A DNA stretch of 64,000 nt from Hyphomicrobiales bacterium (GCA_900471925.1 UCGV01000020.1:1-64000); one strand, 5' to 3'; positions 44,701 through 53,041 are shown, counted from the first letter of the stretch. Numbers and translations are program-made. Notes: generated from the letters alone by a model not told the origin.

Positions 44701-45241
44701 TTTTACCAATAACAACTTGGTTAACTATATCGACACGACAACGCACCCCTGGAAATGGCGCGCCGACATCAAGCTCGATCCCGCCCCGCTCGCAGCCCTC
44801 GAGCAGGCCCGGCTGATCCGTGACAGCCTGTTTCCCGGCGGCGCCGGACCGATCCTGACCTTCACGCTCGAGCCGAAGGATCTTTCCTCGACGGTCAGCC
44901 GCGTGACGCTGAACGTCGATGGTCAGAGCCTGTCCTACTTCAACAACCCGACGCGTCCGCAACAGATGACCTGGCCGGGCAAGGACGGCACCGGCGTGAT
45001 TACCCTGTCCTTCCAGCCGATCGACGGCTCACCCGAGGTCATGGCCAGCGAGACGGGAAGCTGGGCGTTTCTGCGAATGCTGCGTGCCGGGCGGCTGACC
45101 GGGACCAATCTCGCCGAACTTTTCAAACTGCGTCTCGCCGCCCAGAGCTATTATGCCGATTTCGAGCTGAGGGCCGCGAGTGTCGCAAATCCTTTCGATC
45201 TGAAGATGTTTGCGAGGTTCTCGTGCCCGACGCAGCTTTGA
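41711..45241 (+). CDS. tssM: T6SS inner-membrane core protein TssM
   Basis: A 1176-aa IcmF/ImpL protein. Two N-terminal membrane segments (about 12-36 and 50-68) precede a cytoplasmic ATPase-like domain with Walker A GPPATGKT (133-140) and DTAG in VLIDTAGRY. A third membrane segment lies at about 440-462. The long periplasmic region ends in the IcmF C-terminal domain that contacts TssJ. It builds the trans-envelope channel with TssJ and TssL. Its last 19 bp overlap tagF. Confidence 0.96.
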   Translation: MAILRFLWAIVTSRWLWTFIGLILLSLIVWIFSPIVSVGDSAPFASEIVRLVIIGILLLLFILWWIAARRRAVRANRLFISEIALQPEAPPSPAEEGVAAVGAKFRDVMADLKRQKVGGRKFLREMPWYVIIGPPATGKTTALRQSGLSFPIDLTDDLHGVGGTRNCDWFFTEEAVLIDTAGRYVQQESQPEVDAAEWLGFLDLLKKHRGRRALNGVIVALGIDTLSEDDAAIRMHGRQIRKRLAELQERIGIRLPVYLMLTKADLIKGFEKFFGSLSTADREQVWGATFPPGARIDGADVTQEISALAGVLERRLVPRLEGEENLADRAEIFRFPAQVESLSEPVRVLIETVFGESKYAESAWLRGIYLTSATQEGTAIDRLTAALASSFGLPAQPASPMVRAEKRSFFLKNLLTKVIFREAGLGTFDPAAEERRIWIWRGAVVAATAFVVISALLFTLSYRRNAAALTAQAEQLEALQLPLTPVAARQAPVDPLDLDLALEAATEVANARTDPPGGVAELVGPSAEAEISQAQSDAYDRTLRNILEPRMVALLEATMWRQIRDPEFQLGALKTYRMMTGLSPMDPDFAKQWWSEKLPAAAPVPPFKTEMASDHQLAAIDNMTTEQAFVAPDEALVGEALRTICSIPLPVRAYSALLSDPEVAALKQWIPADHVGPNGLKVLARRSDKTLRVGISGAFTYEGFHNVILARLEDVATQAALDRSVFAGGCSESASPSVAALSQDILKLYYDDYIAKWDGFMRDVRLAPLTDLQTAGENLKDLSSADSSMKRLLTAIVRETELTRPEDDGGGQNPPAGTSKLLSKLGKIGKLAAKGVKMMPAAGAQADLDLSGSLVAEHFKPIKAAIVEVDGQPPALNDAVAALTALSNMLQTVSASPDAQDAMKRQGGLAELTGAVAKQAVTLPDPLDDWLAGLAGDTSELATGAVTSELNAIWRADVLPFCQAALTNRYPFVPDSPIDVTVVDFQRVFGPGGLIDSFTNNNLVNYIDTTTHPWKWRADIKLDPAPLAALEQARLIRDSLFPGGAGPILTFTLEPKDLSSTVSRVTLNVDGQSLSYFNNPTRPQQMTWPGKDGTGVITLSFQPIDGSPEVMASETGSWAFLRMLRAGRLTGTNLAELFKLRLAAQSYYADFELRAASVANPFDLKMFARFSCPTQL

Positions 45242-45768
45242 TCTTGCCAGGATTTTTCGGGAAATTGCCGTCGATGGGGGATTTCGTCACCCGCCGCCTG
45301 CCCGCCTCTTTTGTCGCTCGCTGGGACCGCTGGATCAGCCGATATCTGGTTACCCGGTTTTCGCAGGGGCCGATGGAGAAGGTGCCGACCCTGCGATTTC
45401 TGTGGGGCGGGGAAACCTTCGGTGCAATGACCGGCGTGATCCTGGCAAGCGCCGACCGTGCGGGCCGTCGGTTTCCGCTAACCATCGCAGCGGCGCTTCC
45501 TCTTGCCACCATCGAGATTCCAAGCCTTGCAGCCGAATGGTTCGATCAGTTGGAAGCAGTGGGAACGTCGGCTAGAGACGATAGGATGGGCGCCGACACT
45601 CTCTCCAGCCTTCTTTCGACGCTGCCTTATCCGGCAGAAAAGGCACGCGACGGCGCGGTTCGGGGTATGATCTTCTGGACTCGGGACTGTGTGACGAGGG
45701 CGATCGACCTCGCCATGCCCGATGCCGCGCTTGGGCAGTTTTTCCCCCAAGACGAGAGCCGTGTCTGA
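45223..45768 (+). CDS. tagF: T6SS regulator TagF
   Basis: A 181-aa protein (ImpM) with the family start LPGFFGKLPSMGDFVTRRLP and FVARWDRWISRYL. TagF represses T6SS firing, probably by sequestering Fha, in parallel to the phosphorylation pathway. In Agrobacterium, TagF is fused to PppA; here the two are separate and about 22 kb apart. The GTG start at 45223 lies inside tssM, and the stop overlaps the next gene by 1 bp. Confidence 0.92.
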   Translation: MPDAALILPGFFGKLPSMGDFVTRRLPASFVARWDRWISRYLVTRFSQGPMEKVPTLRFLWGGETFGAMTGVILASADRAGRRFPLTIAAALPLATIEIPSLAAEWFDQLEAVGTSARDDRMGADTLSSLLSTLPYPAEKARDGAVRGMIFWTRDCVTRAIDLAMPDAALGQFFPQDESRV

Positions 45769-46880
45769 TGAAAATCTGGAACCAGACTGGCTACCCGACG
45801 GAATTCACGATGGGCATGGATAAGGAGGGTCGGGAATATATCGTCATTGTGGTCAAAGGGACTTTCGACTTTCCGAACGTCGCGGGCGGCCCTGCGCAGA
45901 CGTCGCCCGAGCAAGCCCCGCTGGTCATGGCCGACATCTACACCGGCGAACCGGGCTACTCGGCGACCCTTTGGGAATCCGATTTCGCGTTCCGGAAAAC
46001 GCGGTGCGACGTCATCGCCAATGGATGCGCCTATGCTCCGCAGGGCAGGCCAGCCGACCGCGTCACCGTCGGTATCAAGGTCGGAAGCTGGTCAAAGGTC
46101 TTCGAAGTCCTGGGGCAACGGGAATGGCGCGCCCGAGGACCGATCTTCGTCCCGACGGCCGCTGAGCCCTTCCTGCGCCAACCATTCTCCTACGACACGG
46201 CCTGGGGTGGCATCGATCGGCTAGATCCCAATGAGCAAATGCCCGCAAGCTACAAGCAGAACCCCTACGGAACCGGTTGGGCGCGCGCGAGCAATCAGCG
46301 CCTCATTCCCGGACTGCGGCTGCCGAACACGCAAGCGGTAGGCGAGGAAGTCAGGTCGCCCTTCGGTGACTATCGGCCGATGAGTTTCGGCCCCTATGGT
46401 CGCGGTTATCCGGGCAGGATCGAATTTGCGGGCACGTACGACCAGAACTGGATCGATAACATCTTCCCGTTCCTGCCACCTGATTTCGACGAGCGCTATT
46501 TTCAGATGGCACCGCCGGACCAGCAGATATCGCCTCCCGAGGGTGGTGAGCAGGTCGTGCTGGTCAACCTTACTCCTGAGGGAAAGACCTGGTTTTCACT
46601 GCCCGATACGGCCCTGCCGATAACGATTTTCCGGGACAATGAGATCGTGCTCGACAAGATCATTCGACCAGACACCCTGCTGATTGATATCGAGAGCAGT
46701 CGCCTATCGCTGGTCTGGCGGACGGAGGTGCGCATAAGGAGGGTTATCACCGAGTTCGAGGAGGCCTGGGTTGGTGCTCCAACCGCGACCATGAGAAGGG
46801 CTCGGGAAAAAGGCAAGCAATATATCCGGGACGTCGCAACGCAGAAGGAAATGGTCCATGACGACGAGGTAGGCGCGTGA
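45768..46880 (+). CDS. DUF2169 protein, T6SS cargo accessory
   Basis: A 370-aa DUF2169 protein (MKIWNQTGYPTEFTMGMDKEG at the start; YGTGWARASNQ and GFGPYGRGYPGR-like FGPYGRGYPGRIEF in the middle). DUF2169 proteins accompany DUF4150/PAAR tip effectors and are thought to help load them onto VgrG. It follows tagF with a 1-bp overlap and overlaps the ketosynthase-like gene by 4 bp (GTGA), so it belongs to the same transcription unit as the effector. Confidence 0.85.
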   Translation: MKIWNQTGYPTEFTMGMDKEGREYIVIVVKGTFDFPNVAGGPAQTSPEQAPLVMADIYTGEPGYSATLWESDFAFRKTRCDVIANGCAYAPQGRPADRVTVGIKVGSWSKVFEVLGQREWRARGPIFVPTAAEPFLRQPFSYDTAWGGIDRLDPNEQMPASYKQNPYGTGWARASNQRLIPGLRLPNTQAVGEEVRSPFGDYRPMSFGPYGRGYPGRIEFAGTYDQNWIDNIFPFLPPDFDERYFQMAPPDQQISPPEGGEQVVLVNLTPEGKTWFSLPDTALPITIFRDNEIVLDKIIRPDTLLIDIESSRLSLVWRTEVRIRRVITEFEEAWVGAPTATMRRAREKGKQYIRDVATQKEMVHDDEVGA

Positions 46881-47920
46881 CGATGCGGGGGCTTGATATC
46901 CTCGCTTGCGGGATGGTGACCGCCGTTGGTCTTAATGCGCCGTCGGCCTGTGCTGCCATACGTTCGCACATTGATGGATTTCAAGAAACCCGCTTTCAGT
47001 CGGGCCCGGACGAGCCCCTTATCGGGGCCCCCGTCCCATTGATCCACGAACTTGTCGGCGAGCAGCGCATGGCCTACCTGGTCGCTGCCGCGATCCGAGA
47101 AAGTCTGGATGCCTTGCCAACATCGCCAACAAAGGCCACCCAGCTTATATTGTGCGTCCCCGAAGAAGGTCGTCCAGGCTCTCCGATCGAAGACAGTATG
47201 CGCCTCGTGCGCCGGATAGGCGAACTGCTTGGCAGTTCGGCCACCCGCGCCACGCGCCTTGTCACCGAGGGCCGGCCGTCAGGTCATGTCGCGTTTCGGA
47301 CTGCGGCGCGATTGCTGGCCGATGCGGACACGGATCACGTCATTATCGCTGGCGTCGATAGTTATCTGACGTCCGGAACGGTCACGCATTATCTGTCGGA
47401 GGACCGATTGCTGACACAGGGCAATGCCAATGGTTTCATTCCTGGTGAAGCCGCCGGTGCGATCGTCTGCGGGCGCACCGGGCAAGGTAATTTCAGGCTT
47501 TCTGGCCTCGGCCTCGCTCGAGAGCAGGCGTTCATCTATAATGGCCTTGATGAGGACGGGATGCATCGACCATTGCGTGGCGACGGCATGACGGCTGCCT
47601 ACAGGGAAGCCCTGGAGGAATGCGGGATCGAAATGTCCGGCCTTGGCTACAGGATCGCAGATCTCATCGGCGAGCAATATTGGTTCAGACAATCGGCGCT
47701 TGCGTCCATCCGCCTTGTTCGCGGCGCCCATGACTTCCAGGATATACGGTCTCCCGCCGAGTCGCTCGGCAATGTGGGAGCCGCCGTGGTGCCGATCATG
47801 GTTGGCATGGCGATGACGGCGGCCGCCAAGGGCTATTCGGGCGGCAGTCCCGTTCTCATCGAGGCTTCCAGCGACAGCGGCGCTTGCGGTGCTGCGATCT
47901 TTTCATCCAAGGTGGCGTGA
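46877..47920 (+). CDS. Ketosynthase-fold protein without catalytic residues
   Basis: A 347-aa thiolase-fold protein of the beta-ketoacyl-ACP synthase type. NANGFIPGEAAGAIVCG (about 182-198) and the C-terminal GNVGAAVVPI segment match the family. Where ketosynthases have the nucleophilic Cys (in DTACSS), it has TEGRPSGHVAF (about 130-140) with no Cys, and the usual active-site His is Asn (LGNVGAA). It is probably non-enzymatic, serving as an adaptor or chaperone for the adjacent DUF2169/DUF4150 tip. It starts at GTG 46877, overlapping DUF2169. Confidence 0.82.
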   Translation: MTMRGLDILACGMVTAVGLNAPSACAAIRSHIDGFQETRFQSGPDEPLIGAPVPLIHELVGEQRMAYLVAAAIRESLDALPTSPTKATQLILCVPEEGRPGSPIEDSMRLVRRIGELLGSSATRATRLVTEGRPSGHVAFRTAARLLADADTDHVIIAGVDSYLTSGTVTHYLSEDRLLTQGNANGFIPGEAAGAIVCGRTGQGNFRLSGLGLAREQAFIYNGLDEDGMHRPLRGDGMTAAYREALEECGIEMSGLGYRIADLIGEQYWFRQSALASIRLVRGAHDFQDIRSPAESLGNVGAAVVPIMVGMAMTAAAKGYSGGSPVLIEASSDSGACGAAIFSSKVA

Positions 47921-48906
47921 TGGGAAACGTCTTTGCGAACGGATTGGAGATTTCGGGCAAGGACACCGATGGAAAGACCATCGCAGCATTTCCCGACACC
48001 TGTTTCACCCCCCCTCAGACGCCTGCAACGCCACCGGGCGTGCCCGTGCCCTATCCGAGCTTCGGCATGTCTGGCGATACCGACAAAGGTACAAGCACCG
48101 TCAAGATTGGAGGCCAGACGGTCAACATCAAGAACCTATCCTATTTGTCGAAAACAACCGGGACCGAAGCCGGTTGCGCACCGAAGAAAAACCTCATCAC
48201 CTCGAGGAACACCGGCAAGGAGTATTTCCATTCCTGGTCAAACGACGTGAAATTCGACGGCGAGCCGGTCATACGCTTCAGCGACATGGCGACCAACGAC
48301 CATGCATCGCCGCAGGCCGGTACGCCGCCTTGGGTTCATGTTCTTTCGGAAAATGTTGGGGGTATTACCTGCGGTACGCTTCTGCAGAAGATGAACCTGC
48401 GGCTGCATCAGCACAATCAGAAGAAGTGTCCGCAGGGCTATCAATCAGAACACTATGTCGGAAATGAATACTTCCAGGCCGATCGAGAGCACAATATCTC
48501 GTACAATCAGTGGAAGAATTATAGTGTGCACAGGGCACCGTGCGTATGCATCCGTTCGATGAAGCACAAGAAGGGCGGCGGCTTCCAGCAGACGGGCAAA
48601 GGAAGCCGCAAAGACACGCCCCACGACACAAAAACGAAGGCGGTCAACGACTATAATGCAAAGCTGGAAGCTCAGACCGGTCGGTCGCCAAAGCTGCGGG
48701 GCGCCGTTGCCAAAGGCACGAAATCAATCTCCGAACAGCACAAGGAGTGCAAGAATTCGAGCCCTGCCACGCAAAAGAAGGTCGCGAAATGTCTGACCAT
48801 GATATTTATGGCCTACATGCAGGAAGTGGTCGGTCCTCCGCCTCCCCGCAAGACGATTGAAGAGCTGAACGAGATGCGGACGATGCGCCATAGGACTGTG
48901 GCATGA
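47920..48906 (+). CDS. DUF4150 PAAR-like tip protein with C-terminal toxin domain
   Basis: A 328-aa candidate T6SS effector. Residues 1-140 are a PAAR-like DUF4150 domain (TPPQTPATPPGVPVPYPSFG; HSWSNDVKFDGEPVIRFSDM) that caps VgrG. Residues about 165-325 are a different, Cys/His/Lys-rich domain with YQSEHYVGN (Glu177, His178), RAPCVCI, His216 and His235, resembling HNH/EHHH-type nuclease toxins. This region is visibly more AT-rich than the core genes. It overlaps the candidate immunity gene by 4 bp. The nuclease assignment is tentative. Confidence 0.75.
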   Translation: MGNVFANGLEISGKDTDGKTIAAFPDTCFTPPQTPATPPGVPVPYPSFGMSGDTDKGTSTVKIGGQTVNIKNLSYLSKTTGTEAGCAPKKNLITSRNTGKEYFHSWSNDVKFDGEPVIRFSDMATNDHASPQAGTPPWVHVLSENVGGITCGTLLQKMNLRLHQHNQKKCPQGYQSEHYVGNEYFQADREHNISYNQWKNYSVHRAPCVCIRSMKHKKGGGFQQTGKGSRKDTPHDTKTKAVNDYNAKLEAQTGRSPKLRGAVAKGTKSISEQHKECKNSSPATQKKVAKCLTMIFMAYMQEVVGPPPPRKTIEELNEMRTMRHRTVA

Positions 48907-49832
48907 ACGAACGCAAAACAATCGACGATGTGCCCCCGCAGGATATCTATCTGGAGGCAATGCGCGCCTATCACCTCGGCGGTACGCTTTTTGGCGTGTC
49001 GGTTGAACTGAGCGATGAATACAGGGAGTGCGGACGTTCCTATCTGCTGTTGGTGGATTTCACCGGGCGGACCGCTCGTTTTCATGTTCTCCTGCAGCTG
49101 GAAAACCAAATGCTGTCGCATATCAGCAGCTCCCAGGACGATCATGTGTTCCTGGAGGTCGGCGGCCTCACCCATTTCCTGCGCGCCGGTTCGCACCACA
49201 CCGTACGGGCACCCGAGCCGTTTTTTCATAAGCTGTTCCGGCTGCCCGGCGGGGCGCTCTATACCTATGGCGAGGATGGGTGCGTGTGCGAGTTTGACGG
49301 GGCCGCGTGGCAACCGATCAAACCCTTGGTGTCGTCATTCTTGAGAACCATGCACGGCCCGTCAAGTGCACTGCTTCATGTGGCGGGCAACAATGGTACT
49401 CTCCTTCACCTGCGCGAGAACGGATGGCGGCAGGTTCCCCTCGATTTCAACCGTTCGATCGAGGCGATCCATGTTTCGCAGAACGGAACCGTTAGCATTG
49501 GTTGCGAAGACGGCTTCTGCCTTGAGTACCACGATAATCTGCTCAAGGAGATTGAGGCGCCCGACAATGATTTCATGTCGATCTGTGATTTCAAGGGTGC
49601 GCGGTATTGGGGCGACAACGACTTCGGGGTTTTTGTCCAGGACAATTACGCCCTAAAGGAATTTCGCGCCTTGGGATTTGGCTATGCGATGCAGCCATCG
49701 CCCGACCTGCTCGTGATCACCGGGTGGAAGGAGATTTTCATATTTGATGGACATTCCTGGTCGGGGTTTGAATTTGGCTATGATGGACAGCTCTATATTC
49801 AGGTGATCGATATGGGCAGGCGTTATCTCTGA
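48903..49832 (+). CDS. Candidate immunity protein, beta-propeller-like
   Basis: A 309-aa cytoplasmic protein with no signal peptide. It has repeating short units of the form GxLYTYGEDGCVCEFDG, GTLLHLRENGWRQV and GTVSIGCEDGFCLEYHD, which suggest a beta-propeller or WD-like fold. Its position directly after, and overlapping, the effector gene is the classic place for an immunity protein. The cytoplasmic location fits a nuclease target. I do not recognise a named family. The 3' end overlaps the convergent TIGR02270-like gene by 10 bp. Confidence 0.65.
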   Translation: MNERKTIDDVPPQDIYLEAMRAYHLGGTLFGVSVELSDEYRECGRSYLLLVDFTGRTARFHVLLQLENQMLSHISSSQDDHVFLEVGGLTHFLRAGSHHTVRAPEPFFHKLFRLPGGALYTYGEDGCVCEFDGAAWQPIKPLVSSFLRTMHGPSSALLHVAGNNGTLLHLRENGWRQVPLDFNRSIEAIHVSQNGTVSIGCEDGFCLEYHDNLLKEIEAPDNDFMSICDFKGARYWGDNDFGVFVQDNYALKEFRALGFGYAMQPSPDLLVITGWKEIFIFDGHSWSGFEFGYDGQLYIQVIDMGRRYL

Positions 49833-50173
49833 CCGCCTGAGGCATTTACGGCCAAATATTCCCTGACCTTGTCCAGCTCCAGTTCTCTTATTGGGATCTG
49901 TCGTGTGACGCTCAGCATCCGTACCACGAACAGCTCTCCCGCCTCAGGAAACTCACCATATCGCTCCTTGGCGATCTCCTGTCCTGCCGTCCCCGCAACT
50001 CGCAACCCATCGAGATGGGCCTCGAGCCGCTCGATCAATCGGGCGAGACGCTCGTCGTCCATATCCGGATTCTCATCCGGATGAAGCAGGTGATGATCAT
50101 AGACGGTCCAAAGAAAAGCCGCCATTTCAGCATGCTGGCGAACGATTTCGCGAAGTACGGGCGCATTTGCCAT
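49823..50173 (-). pseudogene. TIGR02270-family T6SS protein, truncated
   Basis: A 116-aa open frame from ATG 50173. It matches the N-terminus of TIGR02270 proteins (LREIVRQHAEMAAFLWTVYD; LARLIERLEAHLDGLRVAG), which are normally around 400 aa with HEAT-like repeats and accompany T6SS effector modules. Here the protein ends after DKVREYLAVNASGGQR, and its last 10 bp overlap the convergent immunity gene. The missing part appears replaced by the effector/immunity module. It could still be a short functional protein. Confidence 0.65.
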
Positions 50174-50598
50174 CAGTTGAGGTTTACCGACCCGCCGCGA
50201 ACGCGATTGGCTGCACTCGCGTGGCTTGTAACATAGGTGCCACGGATGGTGATGTGGCCATCCTTTTCCATGATGATCGTCGCCTTGCCGCAACGGAGTT
50301 CGATCCGTTCTTGGGCAGTGATCTGCACAAGTTCGCCATCCCGGATGACAGTGGCTGTCGGCGATTTTCGCGCCGGGTCGACGATGCGTCCCACGATCAG
50401 CGGACGAGATGGGTCTCCGCCCTCAAAAAGGAGCGCCACCTCGGCCCCGACCATGGCGGAGGTCAGCTCTGCCAAGCTTCGAGCACGAAGTGCCGTCTCC
50501 AGGGGATTGCCGGGAAAGACGACCAACGGCACGCCTGCATCGAAACCGAGCAGATGCCCGATGACCACTCCTTCGATCCGCTCCAGTATGTCGGACAT
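50173..50598 (-). CDS. DUF6484 protein linked to VgrG
   Basis: A 141-aa protein from the ATG at 50598. It has DUF6484-like segments: IEGVVIGHLLGFDAGVPLVVFPG, VALLFEGGDPSRPLIVGRI and RCGKATIIMEKDGHITIRGT. The family resembles the gp5 OB-fold plus the first beta-helix repeats of VgrG, and is found next to vgrG as an effector-loading accessory. It follows vgrG by 11 bp and overlaps the truncated TIGR02270 start by 1 bp. Confidence 0.8.
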   Translation of the reverse strand: MSDILERIEGVVIGHLLGFDAGVPLVVFPGNPLETALRARSLAELTSAMVGAEVALLFEGGDPSRPLIVGRIVDPARKSPTATVIRDGELVQITAQERIELRCGKATIIMEKDGHITIRGTYVTSHASAANRVRGGSVNLN

Positions 50599-50609
50599 AT
50601 GACCCGCCC

Positions 50610-52916
50610 TCAATTATGATTGATCTTGCTGCCCTTCCATGTAACTTCTCCCGAAGCCTTGCCATTGAATTTTCCGGACGCGTTGACCGAAATGTCCTTG
50701 CCTTCGATCGAGATCGTCCCGTCCTTCTTCATGGCGATGCTGGCTGAGCCGCATTTGATGACGACTGAGTCGCCGGCTTCAATGAGGAGATCTTTTCCGA
50801 TCTTGATCGCTCCGTCTTCGCCGACCTCAAGAACGCTGCCCTTGGCGACTTTCACCGCCCGGCTGCCTCCAATCTCTGTCGAATCGTCGTCGCCGATCTT
50901 GGCGCCGCGCGCCTTGGCAATGCTGCTTGTCTGTCCGCCGCCGATCGACACGCTCTGGTCGGAACCGACATTCCAGCTGTCCGACGCACCGACGTCGTGG
51001 CTCTGAGCCGCACCGACGCTGACGGACCGGTCCGCGCCGATCGTGTTCGACTGCGTTGCACCTACGGATCTGGTTTCGGTCGCACCGACGGTATCGACGC
51101 GCGCCGCCCCGACCGTCACCGTCTGAACGATGGCAACGGTCTGGGTGTGACTGGCGCCGATTGTCTCCGTGGAATTTGCACCGATGCTGATCGTCTCGTT
51201 GGCACCCACGGTCAGCGATCGATTGGCCCCCACGCTTTCTGTATCGTTCGATCCTATGGTGATGGTGCGGTCGACACCCACCTTAGTCGTCTTGTTGTTG
51301 CCGACGTCCTCGTCGAGGTTGACACCGACAGAATGTTTGGCGTTGTTGTCGATGCGATCTGACTGGTCGTGCTGGACGAGCTTGCTGCGATCGTGCTTGA
51401 CGAGGAGGTTGTGGTCTTTCTGCGCCTGGAAATAGACCTCCTCCGATCCGGCTTTGTCTTCGAAGCGCAACTCGTTCCAACCGCCACCGCCTGGGGAGGA
51501 ATTCGTCTTCAAGCCCGATTGCGTGGCATTCGCCGGCAGCTCATAGGGCGGCATTTCCTTGCCGTTGTATACCCTGCCGGTGACAATAGGCCGGTCCGGA
51601 TCGCCTTCGAGGAAATCGACGATCACTTCCTGACCGATACGGGGGATCTGGATGAAACCCCAGCCGGCGCCGCTCCACGTCTGCGAGACGCGCACGAAGC
51701 AGGAACTGTTCTGATCCTTCTTGCCGAGACGGTCCCAATGGAACTGGACCTTCACGCGTGCATATTTGTCGGTGAAGATTTCCTCGCCCGCAGGGCCGAC
51801 CACGGTTGCAGTCTGAGGCCCGCGCATGATCGGCCGGACCGTGGTTCGGGGCGGCCGATAGTTGATGGAGGTCGGAGCGACCTGATAGGTCGCCCGGAAG
51901 GTTTCTTCGCCTGCGTCGGCAGCTGGCCTGTAGCCCGGGTCGAACAGACGATAGTCGGCACGAAGTACGACATGGTCCGTGTTCTGGTCCTTGCGCGGGA
52001 AGTTCTCAAGCTTGAACGTGCAACCCGAGGCAAGGCCACGCGTCGTGCCGGCAGCGGCAATTCGTTGATGGGCGGCTTGAATTTCCTCACGCCGCAGGAC
52101 GGCGACGGTATCACCGCGGCCGACGGTGAGATGAGCTCCGGGATGGCGATAGTATTCGCCCTGAGCCTCCGCATGTGAGAAAGCTTGAGCAGACTGCGCC
52201 ATGAGGTCGGCGCCAGGCTTGGTGAAGTCGAAGTCCGTATGGGCATAGGAGCCAGGCAGGACCGAGCTGGTTGAGACCCAGTCCGTCATATATTCCTCGT
52301 CCCGACGCATCGGATCGCCTTCCGCCCGAAACTTGACGTTCGCATAACCCGGCGCCGGTTTCAGCTTGCTCATGGCATCTGCAAGAACGAGCGTGTGTTC
52401 TCCCTCGGCATATTCGAAGAAATACATGATGCCTTCATGCTCGAGCAGCCGTTGCACGAAGTCGAGGTCGGTTTCATCATACTGGACGCAGTATTCGCGC
52501 GCCTCGTAGGACCCCTGCAAGCGCTTCTCGAACTTCGCAGCCTTGTATTTCGAAAAGATCTTCTCGACGATCTCGACGACACTCATATTCTGGAAGATCC
52601 GGCAATCGGTGCTATTGCCGAGCAACCAGAGCCAGGGCCTCACCATCGCTTCGTAATAGGCAAACCGCTCCTCGATGCGTGTCAGCCGAAAATCAGTGAC
52701 GAGCCCGCTGAACCAGCGTGTCCTCTCTCCCCCTTCGCCTTCCACCGATAGCGGATTGCCGAGCAGCTTCAATGCATCGACATTCTCGTCGGAACTGATG
52801 AAGCCGACTGTGTAAGCAAAGCAGCGGCTGACCTCGTCAAAGCCGATGAGGTGCGTGAACGTCAGCACGTCGGATCCGAGCGGCGTCTTGACGGTTGTCT
52901 TGCGATCTTCAGCCAT
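50610..52916 (-). CDS. vgrG: T6SS spike protein VgrG
   Basis: A 768-aa TssI spike. The gp27-like base (about 1-370; FTHLIGFDEVSRCFAYTVGF) is followed by the gp5 OB-fold (YARVKVQFHWDRLGKKDQNSS; WSGAGWGFIQIPRIGQEVIV). The needle is a long run of about twenty 8-residue units of type VGANxTxS (residues about 550-725), as in the T4 gp5 beta-helix. A short C-terminal tail ends KGSKINHN; there is no fused toxin. It probably carries the DUF4150 tip. It is leftward with the DUF6484 gene. Confidence 0.93.
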   Translation of the reverse strand: MAEDRKTTVKTPLGSDVLTFTHLIGFDEVSRCFAYTVGFISSDENVDALKLLGNPLSVEGEGGERTRWFSGLVTDFRLTRIEERFAYYEAMVRPWLWLLGNSTDCRIFQNMSVVEIVEKIFSKYKAAKFEKRLQGSYEAREYCVQYDETDLDFVQRLLEHEGIMYFFEYAEGEHTLVLADAMSKLKPAPGYANVKFRAEGDPMRRDEEYMTDWVSTSSVLPGSYAHTDFDFTKPGADLMAQSAQAFSHAEAQGEYYRHPGAHLTVGRGDTVAVLRREEIQAAHQRIAAAGTTRGLASGCTFKLENFPRKDQNTDHVVLRADYRLFDPGYRPAADAGEETFRATYQVAPTSINYRPPRTTVRPIMRGPQTATVVGPAGEEIFTDKYARVKVQFHWDRLGKKDQNSSCFVRVSQTWSGAGWGFIQIPRIGQEVIVDFLEGDPDRPIVTGRVYNGKEMPPYELPANATQSGLKTNSSPGGGGWNELRFEDKAGSEEVYFQAQKDHNLLVKHDRSKLVQHDQSDRIDNNAKHSVGVNLDEDVGNNKTTKVGVDRTITIGSNDTESVGANRSLTVGANETISIGANSTETIGASHTQTVAIVQTVTVGAARVDTVGATETRSVGATQSNTIGADRSVSVGAAQSHDVGASDSWNVGSDQSVSIGGGQTSSIAKARGAKIGDDDSTEIGGSRAVKVAKGSVLEVGEDGAIKIGKDLLIEAGDSVVIKCGSASIAMKKDGTISIEGKDISVNASGKFNGKASGEVTWKGSKINHN

Positions 52917-53041
52917 GCGGAGAATGCCCCTGCCTCGTGACGCCGGCGATCCTGGAGGACAAGCCTAGCACAAAGGCCCGTCGCCCCGGAAGTGACATCG
53001 CCTGCGCAGCAGACGGACGCTGATCGCTGCGGCGCAGTTCG

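Noticed and set aside
43151..44962. 603-aa open frame antisense to tssM
   Set aside because: Same reason: tssM is unambiguous on the other strand and the antisense translation is Arg/Gly/Asp-rich with no motif.
50880..51320. DNA repeat or CRISPR-like array
   Set aside because: The periodicity is 24 bp and arises from octapeptide codons of the VgrG beta-helix; there are no spacers.
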